Shown one piece after another: positions 17,563 through 25,925 of a DNA stretch of 64,000 nucleotides. The stretch is from Bacteroidota bacterium (GTDB lineage: Bacteria; Bacteroidota; Bacteroidia; Sphingobacteriales; Sphingobacteriaceae): assembly GCA_013288685.1 (NCBI GenBank), contig JABDBM010000009.1, forward strand, positions 1-64,000, in the 5' to 3' direction. Each line of letters begins with the position of its first letter. Position 1 is the stretch's first letter. Under the pieces are notes generated by a model. That model was not told the origin of the DNA. It saw nothing but the letters and a program-made list of their open reading frames with translations, and ran no database searches. The translations under genes were made by a program, and so were the position numbers.

Positions 17563-18460
17563 CCCCACGCTAATCGTAATTGCCGGCCCTACAGCTGTTG
17601 GCAAAACAGCGGCGGCTATTGAATTGGCTAAGCACTATAAAACCGTTATCATCTCGGCCGACTCGAGGCAGTTTTATCGCGAAATGTCTATTGGTACGGC
17701 AAAACCATCAGACGAGGAATTGGCAGCAGCACCGCATTACTTTATCAATTCGCATTCTATAACCGAACCATTTTCGGTGGGTGATTTTGAAAAACAGTGC
17801 CTGCAATTGCTGAGTGAGCTTTTCCTAATCCACGACAAAGTAATTATGGTTGGTGGTTCAGGCCTGTACATCAAAGCTGTATGCGAAGGCTTTGATGATT
17901 TGCCGACAGCCGACGCCGGTGTTAGAGAAAAGTTAAATATCGAGCTTGCCGAAAATGGCATCGTCTTCTTGCAGGAAAAACTAAAAATCGCCGACCCTGA
18001 GTATTACGATCAGGTAGATATTAATAACCCTCAACGCATTATCCGGGCTTTGGAGGTATTTGAAAGCACGGGCAATCCTTTTTCATCTTATCACAAAGCG
18101 GCCGCTAATCAACGCCCCTTTAATGTTGTAAAACTGGCGTTAACCATGGACAGGGCCGCACTTTACGAGCGTATTAATTTGCGCGTTGACGAAATGGTGA
18201 AACAAGGCCTGGTTAAAGAGGTGCGCTCACTCCTTCCCTATCGGCATTTAAATGCGCTTAACACCGTTGGCTACAGCGAACTATTTGACTACTTTGACGG
18301 TAAAACCAGCCTGGAAACGGCGATAGAACTTATTAAACAAAACACACGGCGCTTCGCGAAACGACAGCTAACCTGGTTTAGAAAAGACAAGGAAATACGA
18401 TGGTTAGAGGCTGGGGAAATTTCGGATTTCGAAATTTGGATTTCGGATTTATTTGCCTGA
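17549..18460 (+). CDS. miaA: tRNA dimethylallyltransferase
   Basis: Puts a dimethylallyl group on A37 of tRNAs reading UNN codons. The P-loop is IAGPTAVGKTAAAIELAKHY near 9-28; then come ISADSRQFYREMSIGTAKPS, HYFINSHSITEPFSVGDFEK, the catalytic region VGGSGLYIKAVCEGFD near 102-117 and FAKRQLTWFRKD late in the protein. 303 residues. The start codon at 17549 is the only reasonable one: an in-frame stop lies at 17543-17545. The first codons derive from a GTTCATA-type repeat. The last ~14 codons (ISDFEIWISDLFA) are read from an ATTTCGG-type repeat, so the end sequence is probably not conserved. Confidence 0.95.
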   Translation: MNHELPTLIVIAGPTAVGKTAAAIELAKHYKTVIISADSRQFYREMSIGTAKPSDEELAAAPHYFINSHSITEPFSVGDFEKQCLQLLSELFLIHDKVIMVGGSGLYIKAVCEGFDDLPTADAGVREKLNIELAENGIVFLQEKLKIADPEYYDQVDINNPQRIIRALEVFESTGNPFSSYHKAAANQRPFNVVKLALTMDRAALYERINLRVDEMVKQGLVKEVRSLLPYRHLNALNTVGYSELFDYFDGKTSLETAIELIKQNTRRFAKRQLTWFRKDKEIRWLEAGEISDFEIWISDLFA

Positions 18461-18553
18461 ACCATGATTTTTAGAAGTTAAGGATTGCCACGATGTTAGC
18501 AATCAATTCCTGCTATCCTTTAATCTTTTAATCAAGCAAATCATGGTTCAGAC
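18416..18553. repeat. ATTTCGG repeat at the miaA 3' end plus mirrored element to rmlA
   Basis: 18416-18455 is the 40-base version of the repeat at 16596-16627. It is followed by a long inverted repeat with outer arms 18455-18470 and 18538-18553 (GCCTGAACCATGATTT against its complement, 15 of 16 matching). The inverted repeat covers the miaA stop codon and lies between convergent miaA and rmlA, where it may end transcription from both sides. Confidence 0.8.
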
Positions 18554-18564
18554 AATCGCAAATC

Positions 18565-19425
18565 CTAAGAAAGCAATGTTTCCAAATATGCGCCGTACCC
18601 GCTTTTAATGTACTTGGCAACCAGCACTTTTAATTGCTCTGCATCAATAAATCCGCGGCGGTAAGCTACTTCTTCAATACATCCTATTTTTGTAGCCTGC
18701 CGTTTTTCAATTACGCGCACATACTCCGAGGCATCGCTTAATGAATCAAATGTGCCGGTATCCAGCCAGGCAGTACCTCTGTCCATTAAGCCAACATGCA
18801 GATTGCCTTGCTCCAGGTAATACTTATTTACATCGGTAATTTCATATTCGCCCCTGGCAGATGGTTTTAGGTTTTTGGCAATTTCAATTACGGTGTTATC
18901 ATAAAAATAAAGCCCCGGCACCGCATAAGTTGATTTGGGTTTAACAGGCTTTTCTTCAATCGAAATCGCTTTAAATTCACTGTCAAATTCAACAACGCCA
19001 TAGCGCTCGGGGTCGGCAACTGGATAAGCAAAAATGGCAGCTCCATCTACATTATTAAAACTGCGGATTAGTTCGCTAAAGCCGCTGCCATAAAATATAT
19101 TATCACCCAATATCAGTGCAACTTTATCATTACCAATAAATTTTTCGCCTATTACAAAGGCCTGAGCCAATCCGTTTGGCTTTTCCTGTATGGCATATTC
19201 AAAGGTGCATCCCAGTTCCTTGCCATCGCCTAAAAGACGCTTAAAGCTTTCATTATCTTCGGCTGTAGTAATAATTAAAACTTCCCTTATATCAGCCAGC
19301 ATTAAAACTGATAGCGGGTAATAAATCATCGGTTTATCATAAATAGGCATTAACTGCTTACTTATCGCCCTGGTTATAGGATAAAGCCGGGTACCCGAGC
19401 CACCGGCCAAAATAATTCCTTTCAT
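18565..19425 (-). CDS. rmlA: Glucose-1-phosphate thymidylyltransferase
   Basis: Makes dTDP-glucose from dTTP and glucose-1-phosphate, the first step to dTDP-L-rhamnose. It carries the nucleotidyltransferase signature [20 protein letters not shown] at 7-26, [12 protein letters not shown] near 105, [13 protein letters not shown], the sugar-binding VPGLYFYDN and [17 protein letters not shown]. 286 residues is typical of the short RmlA form. It directly follows rmlD on the same strand (9-base gap), so the two are co-transcribed. rmlB and rmlC, which act between them, are not in the window. Confidence 0.95.
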   Translation of the reverse strand: MKGIILAGGSGTRLYPITRAISKQLMPIYDKPMIYYPLSVLMLADIREVLIITTAEDNESFKRLLGDGKELGCTFEYAIQEKPNGLAQAFVIGEKFIGNDKVALILGDNIFYGSGFSELIRSFNNVDGAAIFAYPVADPERYGVVEFDSEFKAISIEEKPVKPKSTYAVPGLYFYDNTVIEIAKNLKPSARGEYEITDVNKYYLEQGNLHVGLMDRGTAWLDTGTFDSLSDASEYVRVIEKRQATKIGCIEEVAYRRGFIDAEQLKVLVAKYIKSGYGAYLETLLS

Positions 19426-19434
19426 AGCTGTGCG

Positions 19435-20298
19435 TTAATTGTTGTTTTTTAGCTTATTAATGCAAGTTATCAAACTATCGCGCCAATAAGGAATTTCTAT
19501 GCCAAATGTTTTCTTTATTTTGCTTTTATCCATTACTGAATAAGCAGGGCGCGTTGCCTTTGTAGGGTATTCATCTGTACGTAGTGGAATAGTTTTCACA
19601 GCCGTACCCGAAATATCAAATATAGCCTTTGCAAAATCATACCACGAAGTTACCCCTTCATTACTGTAATGATAAATGCCATAATTGGTACTACCACTGT
19701 TAATGATATGCAATATACAGGCAGCCAGATCAATAGCATAGGTGGGTGTACCTACCTGATCGGCAATAACCCGCATCTCGTCTTTTTCGGCGCCAAGCCT
19801 TAGCATGGTTTTAACAAAGTTATTCGCATATTCGGAGTATAACCAGCCGGTACGCAGTATGAAATATTTTTGCAATAAAGCTACTACAGCATTTTCTCCA
19901 TCCAATTTGGTTTCTCCGTAAACACTTATCGGAGCCGCCTCATCTTCTTCCGTAAGCGGTTTAGCCTTATCCCCCTTAAAAACAAAATCAGTTGATATAT
20001 GGATAAGTGTTGACCCATTTTCGGCACAAAGCCTGCACAAATTTTCAACGCCGGTTTTATTTATTTTTAACGCCAGATCGTACTCATCTTCGGCCTTATC
20101 TACTGCAGTGTAAGCGGCGCAATTAATACTAAAGGCTGGTTTATAGTTGTCAAAAACCTTTTTCAGCGCATCTACATCAAGGATGTTGGCCTCCGCTTCT
20201 GGCGGGAAATAAATAGAAGTCATCCCTTCCTTCTCTGCCAGATGCCTGAAACATTGTCCCAGCTGCCCTGACGCACCAAAAACTACTATATTTTGCAT
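19435..20298 (-). CDS. rmlD: dTDP-4-dehydrorhamnose reductase
   Basis: NAD(P)H-dependent last step to dTDP-L-rhamnose. The Rossmann start is NIVVFGASGQLGQCFRHLAE. Further family features are INCAAYTAVDKAEDEYDLAL, HISTDFVFKG, the active-site YGETKLDGEN (Tyr and Lys of YxxxK), LRTGWLYSEYANNFVKTM and VIADQVGTPTYAIDLA. 287 residues matches RmlD. First gene of a two-gene unit with rmlA. The 177-base gap upstream shows no clear promoter box. Confidence 0.93.
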   Translation of the reverse strand: MQNIVVFGASGQLGQCFRHLAEKEGMTSIYFPPEAEANILDVDALKKVFDNYKPAFSINCAAYTAVDKAEDEYDLALKINKTGVENLCRLCAENGSTLIHISTDFVFKGDKAKPLTEEDEAAPISVYGETKLDGENAVVALLQKYFILRTGWLYSEYANNFVKTMLRLGAEKDEMRVIADQVGTPTYAIDLAACILHIINSGSTNYGIYHYSNEGVTSWYDFAKAIFDISGTAVKTIPLRTDEYPTKATRPAYSVMDKSKIKKTFGIEIPYWRDSLITCINKLKNNN

Positions 20299-20475
20299 AT
20301 TTCTTTTTTTTGAAGATGGGTAACTTCTAAACTTAGTGGTTCTATAACGGATTGGATGGGTACTTAATCACCCCCCATTATTTTCTACTCTGCGTACGTT
20401 GTGCCTCATCTGTAATCTCTGTGGTTAATTTCAACCATACAGAACGTCATAAAGCCAACTTAGTGCTGCTTAATA

Positions 20476-21405
20476 TTATTTGATCTTCGACAGAAAATCA
20501 TGATAAGCCAGGCCTATTCCTTCTTCCAGCTCAATGGTGTGTTTCCATCCTTTGCTATGAAGTTTCGAAACATCCATTAATTTTCGCGGTGTACCGTCTG
20601 GTTTCGAGCTGTCAAATTCTATTTCACCTGTATACCCCACAACTTTCTTCACCAATAAGGCCAGGTCTTTAATGGATATGTCCTCGCCGGTACCAATATT
20701 TACCAACCCAGGTTCATCATAATTCTGCATCAAATAATAGCAGGCTTCCGCTAAATCATCTGCAAATAAAAACTCCCGTTTGGGCGATCCTGTTCCCCAA
20801 ATGGTAACTGATGGTGTATTTTGTTCTTTGGCTTCATGAAACCTGCGGATTAAGGCCGGTAATACGTGCGAGTTTTGCGGATGATAATTATCATTATACC
20901 CATACAAGTTAGTAGGCATTACCGATATAAAATTACAGCCATACTGATCGCGGTAGGCATCGCACATTTTAATACCGGCAATTTTTGCTATCGCATAAGG
21001 TTCGTTGGTTGATTCAAGCAAGCCCGTTAACAAGTATTCTTCTTTTAAAGGCTGGGGGGCCATTTTAGGATAGATACAGCTCGATCCCAAAAACATTAGT
21101 TTTTTTACGCCGTTTAAGTAAGCATTATGGATTATATTATTCTGTATTTGCAAATTATCATACAAAAATTCGGCGCGATAAGTATTATTGGCAACAATCC
21201 CTCCTACTTTGGCGGCCGCTAAAAACACATAATCGGGCTTTTCAGCGGCAAAAAAATCCATTACCTGCTGTTGGTTCCGCAGGTCGAGCGTATCTGAAGT
21301 GCGGGTAACAAAATTATTAAAGCCTTCTTTTACCAGCTTTCGCCAAATAGCCGAGCCCACCATTCCACGGTGACCCGCGATATATATTTTCGCGCTTTTT
21401 TCCAT
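20476..21405 (-). CDS. fcl: GDP-L-fucose synthase, copy 1
   Basis: NADPH-dependent epimerase/reductase that turns GDP-4-keto-6-deoxymannose into GDP-L-fucose. It has the Rossmann motif [48 protein letters not shown], the active-site [16 protein letters not shown] (YxxxK) and [14 protein letters not shown]. 309 residues, full length, all key residues present. By my count 44 of 309 positions differ from the second copy at 38132-39061. Its partner gmd is 18 kb away next to that second copy. This copy stands alone between rmlD and a 488-base gap. Confidence 0.93.
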   Translation of the reverse strand: MEKSAKIYIAGHRGMVGSAIWRKLVKEGFNNFVTRTSDTLDLRNQQQVMDFFAAEKPDYVFLAAAKVGGIVANNTYRAEFLYDNLQIQNNIIHNAYLNGVKKLMFLGSSCIYPKMAPQPLKEEYLLTGLLESTNEPYAIAKIAGIKMCDAYRDQYGCNFISVMPTNLYGYNDNYHPQNSHVLPALIRRFHEAKEQNTPSVTIWGTGSPKREFLFADDLAEACYYLMQNYDEPGLVNIGTGEDISIKDLALLVKKVVGYTGEIEFDSSKPDGTPRKLMDVSKLHSKGWKHTIELEEGIGLAYHDFLSKIK

Positions 21406-21682
21406 AATTCCAAATAATAATAAACGGTATTATTTAACAATTTGTTAAAGCTATACCTCCAATATTTTTTTGTGCAAATATGCAACTTTGCCGATAGCAA
21501 ATGACTAAAAAATTATGATTATTAACCGTAAAGTAATCATCTAAAATTAAAAAAGAAAGAACGCATCCCTCATACCATGCGCGGCGTATTGCCGATTTTC
21601 GATTTCATTTCATTAACGTAATTTTTTTGTTACATTTACCGAACAAACAGCACGCAAAACCGCGTATTAATACCCCACCGAT
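21406..21682. other. Gap between fcl copy 1 and the small CxxC gene
   Basis: 277 AT-rich bases holding the divergent start regions of fcl (minus) and of the plus-strand group beginning with the CxxC protein. No perfect TAnnTTTG box, terminator or RNA gene was recognised. Confidence 0.4.
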
Positions 21683-21844
21683 ATGCCGACAAAAAAAGAA
21701 CTCCGCTGCCGCAAATGCCAAAAAGAATACAGTTATAGGCTGTCCCGAAATTGGTTCATAAAAAACGTCTTATTTTTTCTACCACTACGTCATTACTTTT
21801 GTTCATACTGTAAACGAGGCAGATACATTTGGATTAACGAATAA
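21683..21844 (+). CDS. 53-residue CxxC...CxxC protein (zinc-ribbon-like)
   Basis: Small frame in the gap before a GT9 gene, on the same strand and ending 49 bases before it. It has two CxxC knuckles, CRKC (Cys9, Cys12) and CSYC (Cys40, Cys43), 27 residues apart, with a hydrophobic stretch NVLFFLPLRHYF between, and is strongly basic (MPTKKELRCRKCQKEYSYRL). This is the arrangement of a short zinc ribbon. No promoter box or ribosome-binding site was identified. I do not recognise a named family. Coding is supported by the paired cysteines and a frame of natural composition. Confidence 0.6.
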   Translation: MPTKKELRCRKCQKEYSYRLSRNWFIKNVLFFLPLRHYFCSYCKRGRYIWINE

Positions 21845-21893
21845 TTGTTTGCGCCCGTTTTTTTTAATGCCATAAAGTGGTTAAAATTGTAAA

Positions 21894-22997
21894 ATGGCCA
21901 CATCAAACAAGCGGGTTTTAATTTACAGGCTCGGCAGCCTTGGTGATACGGTAGTTGCGCTACCTGCTTTTCACAAAATACGCGATACTTTCCCCGATGC
22001 TGATATTACACTTTTAACCAATCATCCGGTAGCGCAAAAGGCCGCTCCATTAGAAAGCGTTTTAGGAAGGGGTTATTTTTTTAATAGTGCCGTTAATTAC
22101 CCTATCGGGACGCGGGATATGCGCGTGCTTTATGCCCTTAACAGGCATATCCGCTCGCTAAATATCGATGTGTTAATTTACCTTACCAGCGCCCGGAAAT
22201 CAAAAACTGCGTTGGCATCCAGGTTAGCGGTACTTCGCGATGAGTGGTTTTTCCGGTTGGCCGGGATAAAAAAGATAATCGGATTACCCAAAGGCAACGA
22301 GGATTTTGAAGTTTGCTTTGATCCTAATACCCAGCGGTTTGAATGGGAGGCCCAAAGGCTCGTCCGGCGGCTCCAGCTTTTAGGCGCTATTCCGCTCGAA
22401 GAAGATCACTATTGGGATCTTCATTTAAGCAACGAAGAATTGGAAACAGCAAAGGAGGTGCTGAGACCCTGCGAAGCTGAAAAACCCATTTTTGTAATTA
22501 GCACTGGTACCAAAAGGCAGGCAAACGATTGGGAAGAGCATAACTGGCTGCAATTACTTGAGCAGTTACAAACAGTTTTAACCGGATGGCAACTGGTAAT
22601 AATTGGCGCAAATGAAGAAGCGGCACGAGCCCATAAATGCCTCGGCGCCTGGGGTGGAGCTGGTATTAACTTATGCGGGAAGACCGCACCCAGGGTTTCG
22701 GCTGCAATTTTAAAACAGGGGCAGGTTTTTATAGGGCATGATAGCGGCCCCATGCATTTGGCTGCTTGTGTTGGCACGCCATGCGTAGCTATTTTCTCGG
22801 CCCGCAATTTCCCGGGGCAATGGTATCCAAGAGGAAATTTCAATAAGATTATATACCACCAAACTGATTGCGCAGGCTGCGGATTGGAAACCTGCATAGT
22901 TCAACAAAAAAAATGCATATTATCAATAACTGTAGCCGACGTGAAAAACGCCGTAATGGAAATTGTAGACAACAAATTGAAAACTTACTATAAATGA
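21894..22997 (+). CDS. Glycosyltransferase family 9 (heptosyltransferase-like)
   Basis: GT-B transferase of the WaaC/WaaF superfamily, acting at the cytoplasmic membrane face. The N-terminus RVLIYRLGSLGDTVVALPAF is the family signature. The C-terminal domain shows VISTGTKRQANDWEEHNWLQ and FIGHDSGPMHLAACVGTPCV near 280-300, followed by a cysteine cluster (TDCAGCGLETCIVQQKKC). 367 residues. The stop overlaps the ATG of the next GT4 gene by 4 bases, so the two are translationally coupled. Given the polysaccharide context it may transfer a sugar other than heptose. Confidence 0.85.
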   Translation: MATSNKRVLIYRLGSLGDTVVALPAFHKIRDTFPDADITLLTNHPVAQKAAPLESVLGRGYFFNSAVNYPIGTRDMRVLYALNRHIRSLNIDVLIYLTSARKSKTALASRLAVLRDEWFFRLAGIKKIIGLPKGNEDFEVCFDPNTQRFEWEAQRLVRRLQLLGAIPLEEDHYWDLHLSNEELETAKEVLRPCEAEKPIFVISTGTKRQANDWEEHNWLQLLEQLQTVLTGWQLVIIGANEEAARAHKCLGAWGGAGINLCGKTAPRVSAAILKQGQVFIGHDSGPMHLAACVGTPCVAIFSARNFPGQWYPRGNFNKIIYHQTDCAGCGLETCIVQQKKCILSITVADVKNAVMEIVDNKLKTYYK

Positions 22998-24208
22998 AAA
23001 TATTGCACATCATTGGCAGCATGGACCCTGTTAGCGGCGGCCCCTGCCAGGGAATCCGCAATAGTAACCCCGAGATGGTACGTTTAGGATCGAGCCGTGA
23101 GGTGGTTAGCCTTGATGACCCTAAGGCGGCTTTTTTGGGCTCTGATGATTTTCCTATTCATCCCTTGGGGCCTGCTAAGGGAATGTGGCAATATACTGCC
23201 AAGTTAAAACCCTGGCTTATTGCAAACCTTAACCGGTTTGACGTAGTTATTATCAACGGGCTTTGGATATATTCAAGTTATGCGGGTTGGAAAGTTTTAA
23301 GGTTATTAAAAAAGCAAAACCTTAAACAACAAAACAGCACAACAAAAATCCCCAAGCTTTTTGTTATGCCTCATGGCATGCTCGATCCATATTTCCAACG
23401 TATTGCCGGCCGAAAGTTAAAGGCTATCCGAAATTGGCTTTACTGGCTATTCATAGAAAAGAATGTTGTAAATGATGCCGACGGAATTTTATTTACCTGC
23501 GAAACGGAACTGCAACTGGCGCGCAAAACGTTTAATTCATACAACCCTCAAAAAGAAATTAATGTAGGTTATGGTATTTTGCCACCGCCCAATTTTTCGG
23601 AGAACATGCTTACTGCTTTTTCAGAAAAATGCCCCGGGCTAAATGGGCAGCCTTATTTCCTTTTTTTTAGCCGCATTCACCAAAAAAAAGGAGTCGATTT
23701 GCTGATTAACGCCTATTTGGCATTAACCAGGGAAGCCATACGCGAAAATAAAAATATCCCACGGCTGGTTATAGCCGGACCCGGCTTAAATACAACGTTT
23801 GGCAAAAAAATGCTAAAACTTGTAAATGCTTATCCCGAACTTCATGATGCCGTATTGTTTACCGGTATGCTTACCGGTAACGCAAAGTGGGGGGCTTTAT
23901 ATGGTTGCGATGCATTTGTTTTACCAAGCCATCAGGAAAACTTCGGCATTGCTGTTGTTGAAGCTATGGCGTGTCAAAAACCGGTACTCATTTCAAATCA
24001 GATCAATATCTGGATAGAAATTAAGGAAGGCGGCGGCGGTATTGTGGTTCCGGATTCAATTGAAGGCACAAAAAGCATGCTTACACACTGGTTAAAGTTA
24101 ACAGCCGCCGAAAGAAAACAAATGGGTATTCAGGCACTAAATGTTTTTCAAAATTACTTTCATATCGAGCCTACTTCTGCGTCTTTTTTAAAGGCAATAA
24201 ACGGATAA
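22994..24208 (+). CDS. Glycosyltransferase family 4
   Basis: Retaining GT-B transferase. The N-terminal acceptor domain starts MKILHIIGSMDPVSGGPCQG. The donor domain shows FFSRIHQKKGVDLLINAYLA near 220 and the E-x7-E motif in PSHQENFGIAVVEAMACQKP near 315-335. 404 residues. It overlaps the upstream GT9 gene by 4 bases (ATGA). A 171-base gap separates it from the acetyltransferase that follows. The donor sugar is unknown. Confidence 0.87.
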   Translation: MKILHIIGSMDPVSGGPCQGIRNSNPEMVRLGSSREVVSLDDPKAAFLGSDDFPIHPLGPAKGMWQYTAKLKPWLIANLNRFDVVIINGLWIYSSYAGWKVLRLLKKQNLKQQNSTTKIPKLFVMPHGMLDPYFQRIAGRKLKAIRNWLYWLFIEKNVVNDADGILFTCETELQLARKTFNSYNPQKEINVGYGILPPPNFSENMLTAFSEKCPGLNGQPYFLFFSRIHQKKGVDLLINAYLALTREAIRENKNIPRLVIAGPGLNTTFGKKMLKLVNAYPELHDAVLFTGMLTGNAKWGALYGCDAFVLPSHQENFGIAVVEAMACQKPVLISNQINIWIEIKEGGGGIVVPDSIEGTKSMLTHWLKLTAAERKQMGIQALNVFQNYFHIEPTSASFLKAING

Positions 24209-24379
24209 AAAAATAGGGGTATTAATGGTTTGATATTAAGTTATATAACATTGAATTTATAGTGCATAATTGACATACTATTTTAAAATATAAAACAAAC
24301 TGTATTAAAAATTACCATAAGTTTATTAATATTGTTTTTTATTTGAAAATATTAAAATAGTTCCGGTCTGTTATTGCTA

Positions 24380-24934
24380 ATGATTAATCAGGATACTCAT
24401 ACGGGGCCATCATTTTCACTTCGTAACCGAATTGCCCGTTTTATATGGAAAATTGCCGGGTTGTTGCTTTTTCGCTTCTCGCCGCAGGTATTGCACGGCT
24501 GGCGTTCATTTTTGCTGCGCTGTTTCGGGGCAAAGGTCGAAAAAGGGGTGCATGTGTATCCGGGAGTTAAAATATGGGCTCCCTGGAATCTTGTTTTGGG
24601 CGAACAATGCGGAGTAGCTAATGGGGTTATTTTGTATTCGCAAGGGAAAATTTCTATCGGCCGCAGGTCGGTAATATCGCAGGGGGTAAATGTTTGTGCC
24701 GGCACGCATGATTATACCAAACCTGGCTTCCCGTTAATAACTATGCCCATTACTATAGGTGATGAGGTGTGGATCGCTGCCGAAGCATTTGTTCATCCGG
24801 GCGTAACCATTGCCGACGGTTGCGTTATTGGCGCAAGGTCCGTAGTGGTTGATGACATGCCCGAATGGATGGTTTGCACGGGACACCCCTGTAAACCCAT
24901 AAAAACGCGAAAAATGGAACATAACGCCGAATAA
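24380..24934 (+). CDS. Hexapeptide-repeat acetyltransferase (WcaF/NodL type)
   Basis: Left-handed beta-helix O-acetyltransferase for exopolysaccharide. I prefer the ATG at 24380 over a TTG two codons earlier; this gives 184 residues. The N-terminal amphipathic helices (about 12-50) are followed by hexapeptide coils: GVHVYPGVKIWAPWNLVLGE, the catalytic-loop region GVNVCAGTHDYTKPGFPL, PITIGDEVWIAAEAFVHPGV and GARSVVVDDMP, ending in the typical VCTGHPCKPIKTR. The downstream GT2 starts 1 base after its stop. The wcaF + GT2 + wcaI-like order suggests a colanic-acid-like modification set. Confidence 0.88.
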   Translation: MINQDTHTGPSFSLRNRIARFIWKIAGLLLFRFSPQVLHGWRSFLLRCFGAKVEKGVHVYPGVKIWAPWNLVLGEQCGVANGVILYSQGKISIGRRSVISQGVNVCAGTHDYTKPGFPLITMPITIGDEVWIAAEAFVHPGVTIADGCVIGARSVVVDDMPEWMVCTGHPCKPIKTRKMEHNAE

Positions 24935-24935
24935 A

Positions 24936-25769
24936 ATGTGTGTTTGTGAAAATTTAACTATTGCCATTCCGGCGCTTAACGAGGAAAAAAACATAGCGGG
25001 TTGCCTGCAGGCAATAGGTGGCAATTTTGCCAGGCAAGTAGTAATAATTGACTCGGGCAGTACGGATAATACCAGGGCTATAGCTGCGGGGTTTGGCGCA
25101 AAAGTTATTGACTTTAGCTGGAACGGAAAGTTCCCAAAAAAGCGCAACTGGTTTTTGCAGCACCATAGGCCGCTAACCCAATGGGTGCTATTTTTGGATG
25201 CTGATGAATACCTGACGGATGATTTTAAGAAAGAATTGTGCGAGGCAATTAAACATGACGATAAAGCTGGTTACTGGCTAAATTATACCATTTATTTTAT
25301 GGGGAAACCGTTGCGTGGCGGATATCCTTTACGTAAACTGGCGCTTTTTAAGGTAGGCGCGGGTACCTACGAAAGAATTGACGAGGACCAATGGAGTAAA
25401 CTCGATATGGAAATACACGAGCACCCTGTAATTGACGGCAAAGTGGGATTAATCAGAAGCAAAATTGATCATCGCGATTTCCAGGGTATAGCCCACTATG
25501 TTAACAAGCACAATGAATATTCTGACTGGGAAGCCAGGCGGTATTTTAAAATAATAGAACAAAAAAAAAACAATGCCGGCTGGACATGGAAGCAAAAGTT
25601 AAAATACCGCCTGATGCGCAGCCCTTTAATGAGTATTATTTATTTTGCAGGTAGCTACATTTTTATGGGAGGCTTTTTGGATGGCTCGCGGGGACTGGCT
25701 TTTTCCATTTTAAAAACATCTTATTTTACACAGATATACTGCAAAATCAAAGAAAACGAGTTGAAGTGA
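24936..25769 (+). CDS. Glycosyltransferase family 2 (WaaE/KdtX-like)
   Basis: GT-A inverting transferase. It opens LTIAIPALNEEKNIAGCLQA, then VVIIDSGSTDNTRAIAAGFG and the DxD-like metal site FLDADEYLTDDF near 85-96. HEHPVIDGKVGLIRSKIDH and the C-terminal hydrophobic part (SIIYFAGSYIFMGGFLDGSR) match the WaaE/KdtX subgroup, which decorates LPS core or exopolysaccharide with glucose-like sugars. 277 residues. It follows the acetyltransferase by one base and is certainly in the same operon. Confidence 0.87.
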   Translation: MCVCENLTIAIPALNEEKNIAGCLQAIGGNFARQVVIIDSGSTDNTRAIAAGFGAKVIDFSWNGKFPKKRNWFLQHHRPLTQWVLFLDADEYLTDDFKKELCEAIKHDDKAGYWLNYTIYFMGKPLRGGYPLRKLALFKVGAGTYERIDEDQWSKLDMEIHEHPVIDGKVGLIRSKIDHRDFQGIAHYVNKHNEYSDWEARRYFKIIEQKKNNAGWTWKQKLKYRLMRSPLMSIIYFAGSYIFMGGFLDGSRGLAFSILKTSYFTQIYCKIKENELK

Positions 25770-25925
25770 ATTATTATTATATAAAAAATTAAAGGCATAT
25801 TAATATGTAATTCATAAAAAAATTCGTTAGTTTATGCCAAATAACTAAAATTATTGATTATTATCATTTAATATAGCAAACAGGGCCTTTACTTTATTGT
25901 TAAAGTGAAGCACGTGCATTACAAT

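Noticed and set aside
22421..22897. 158-codon minus-strand frame
   Set aside because: Shadow of the GT9 gene; Cys/Pro-rich composition unlike real proteins here.
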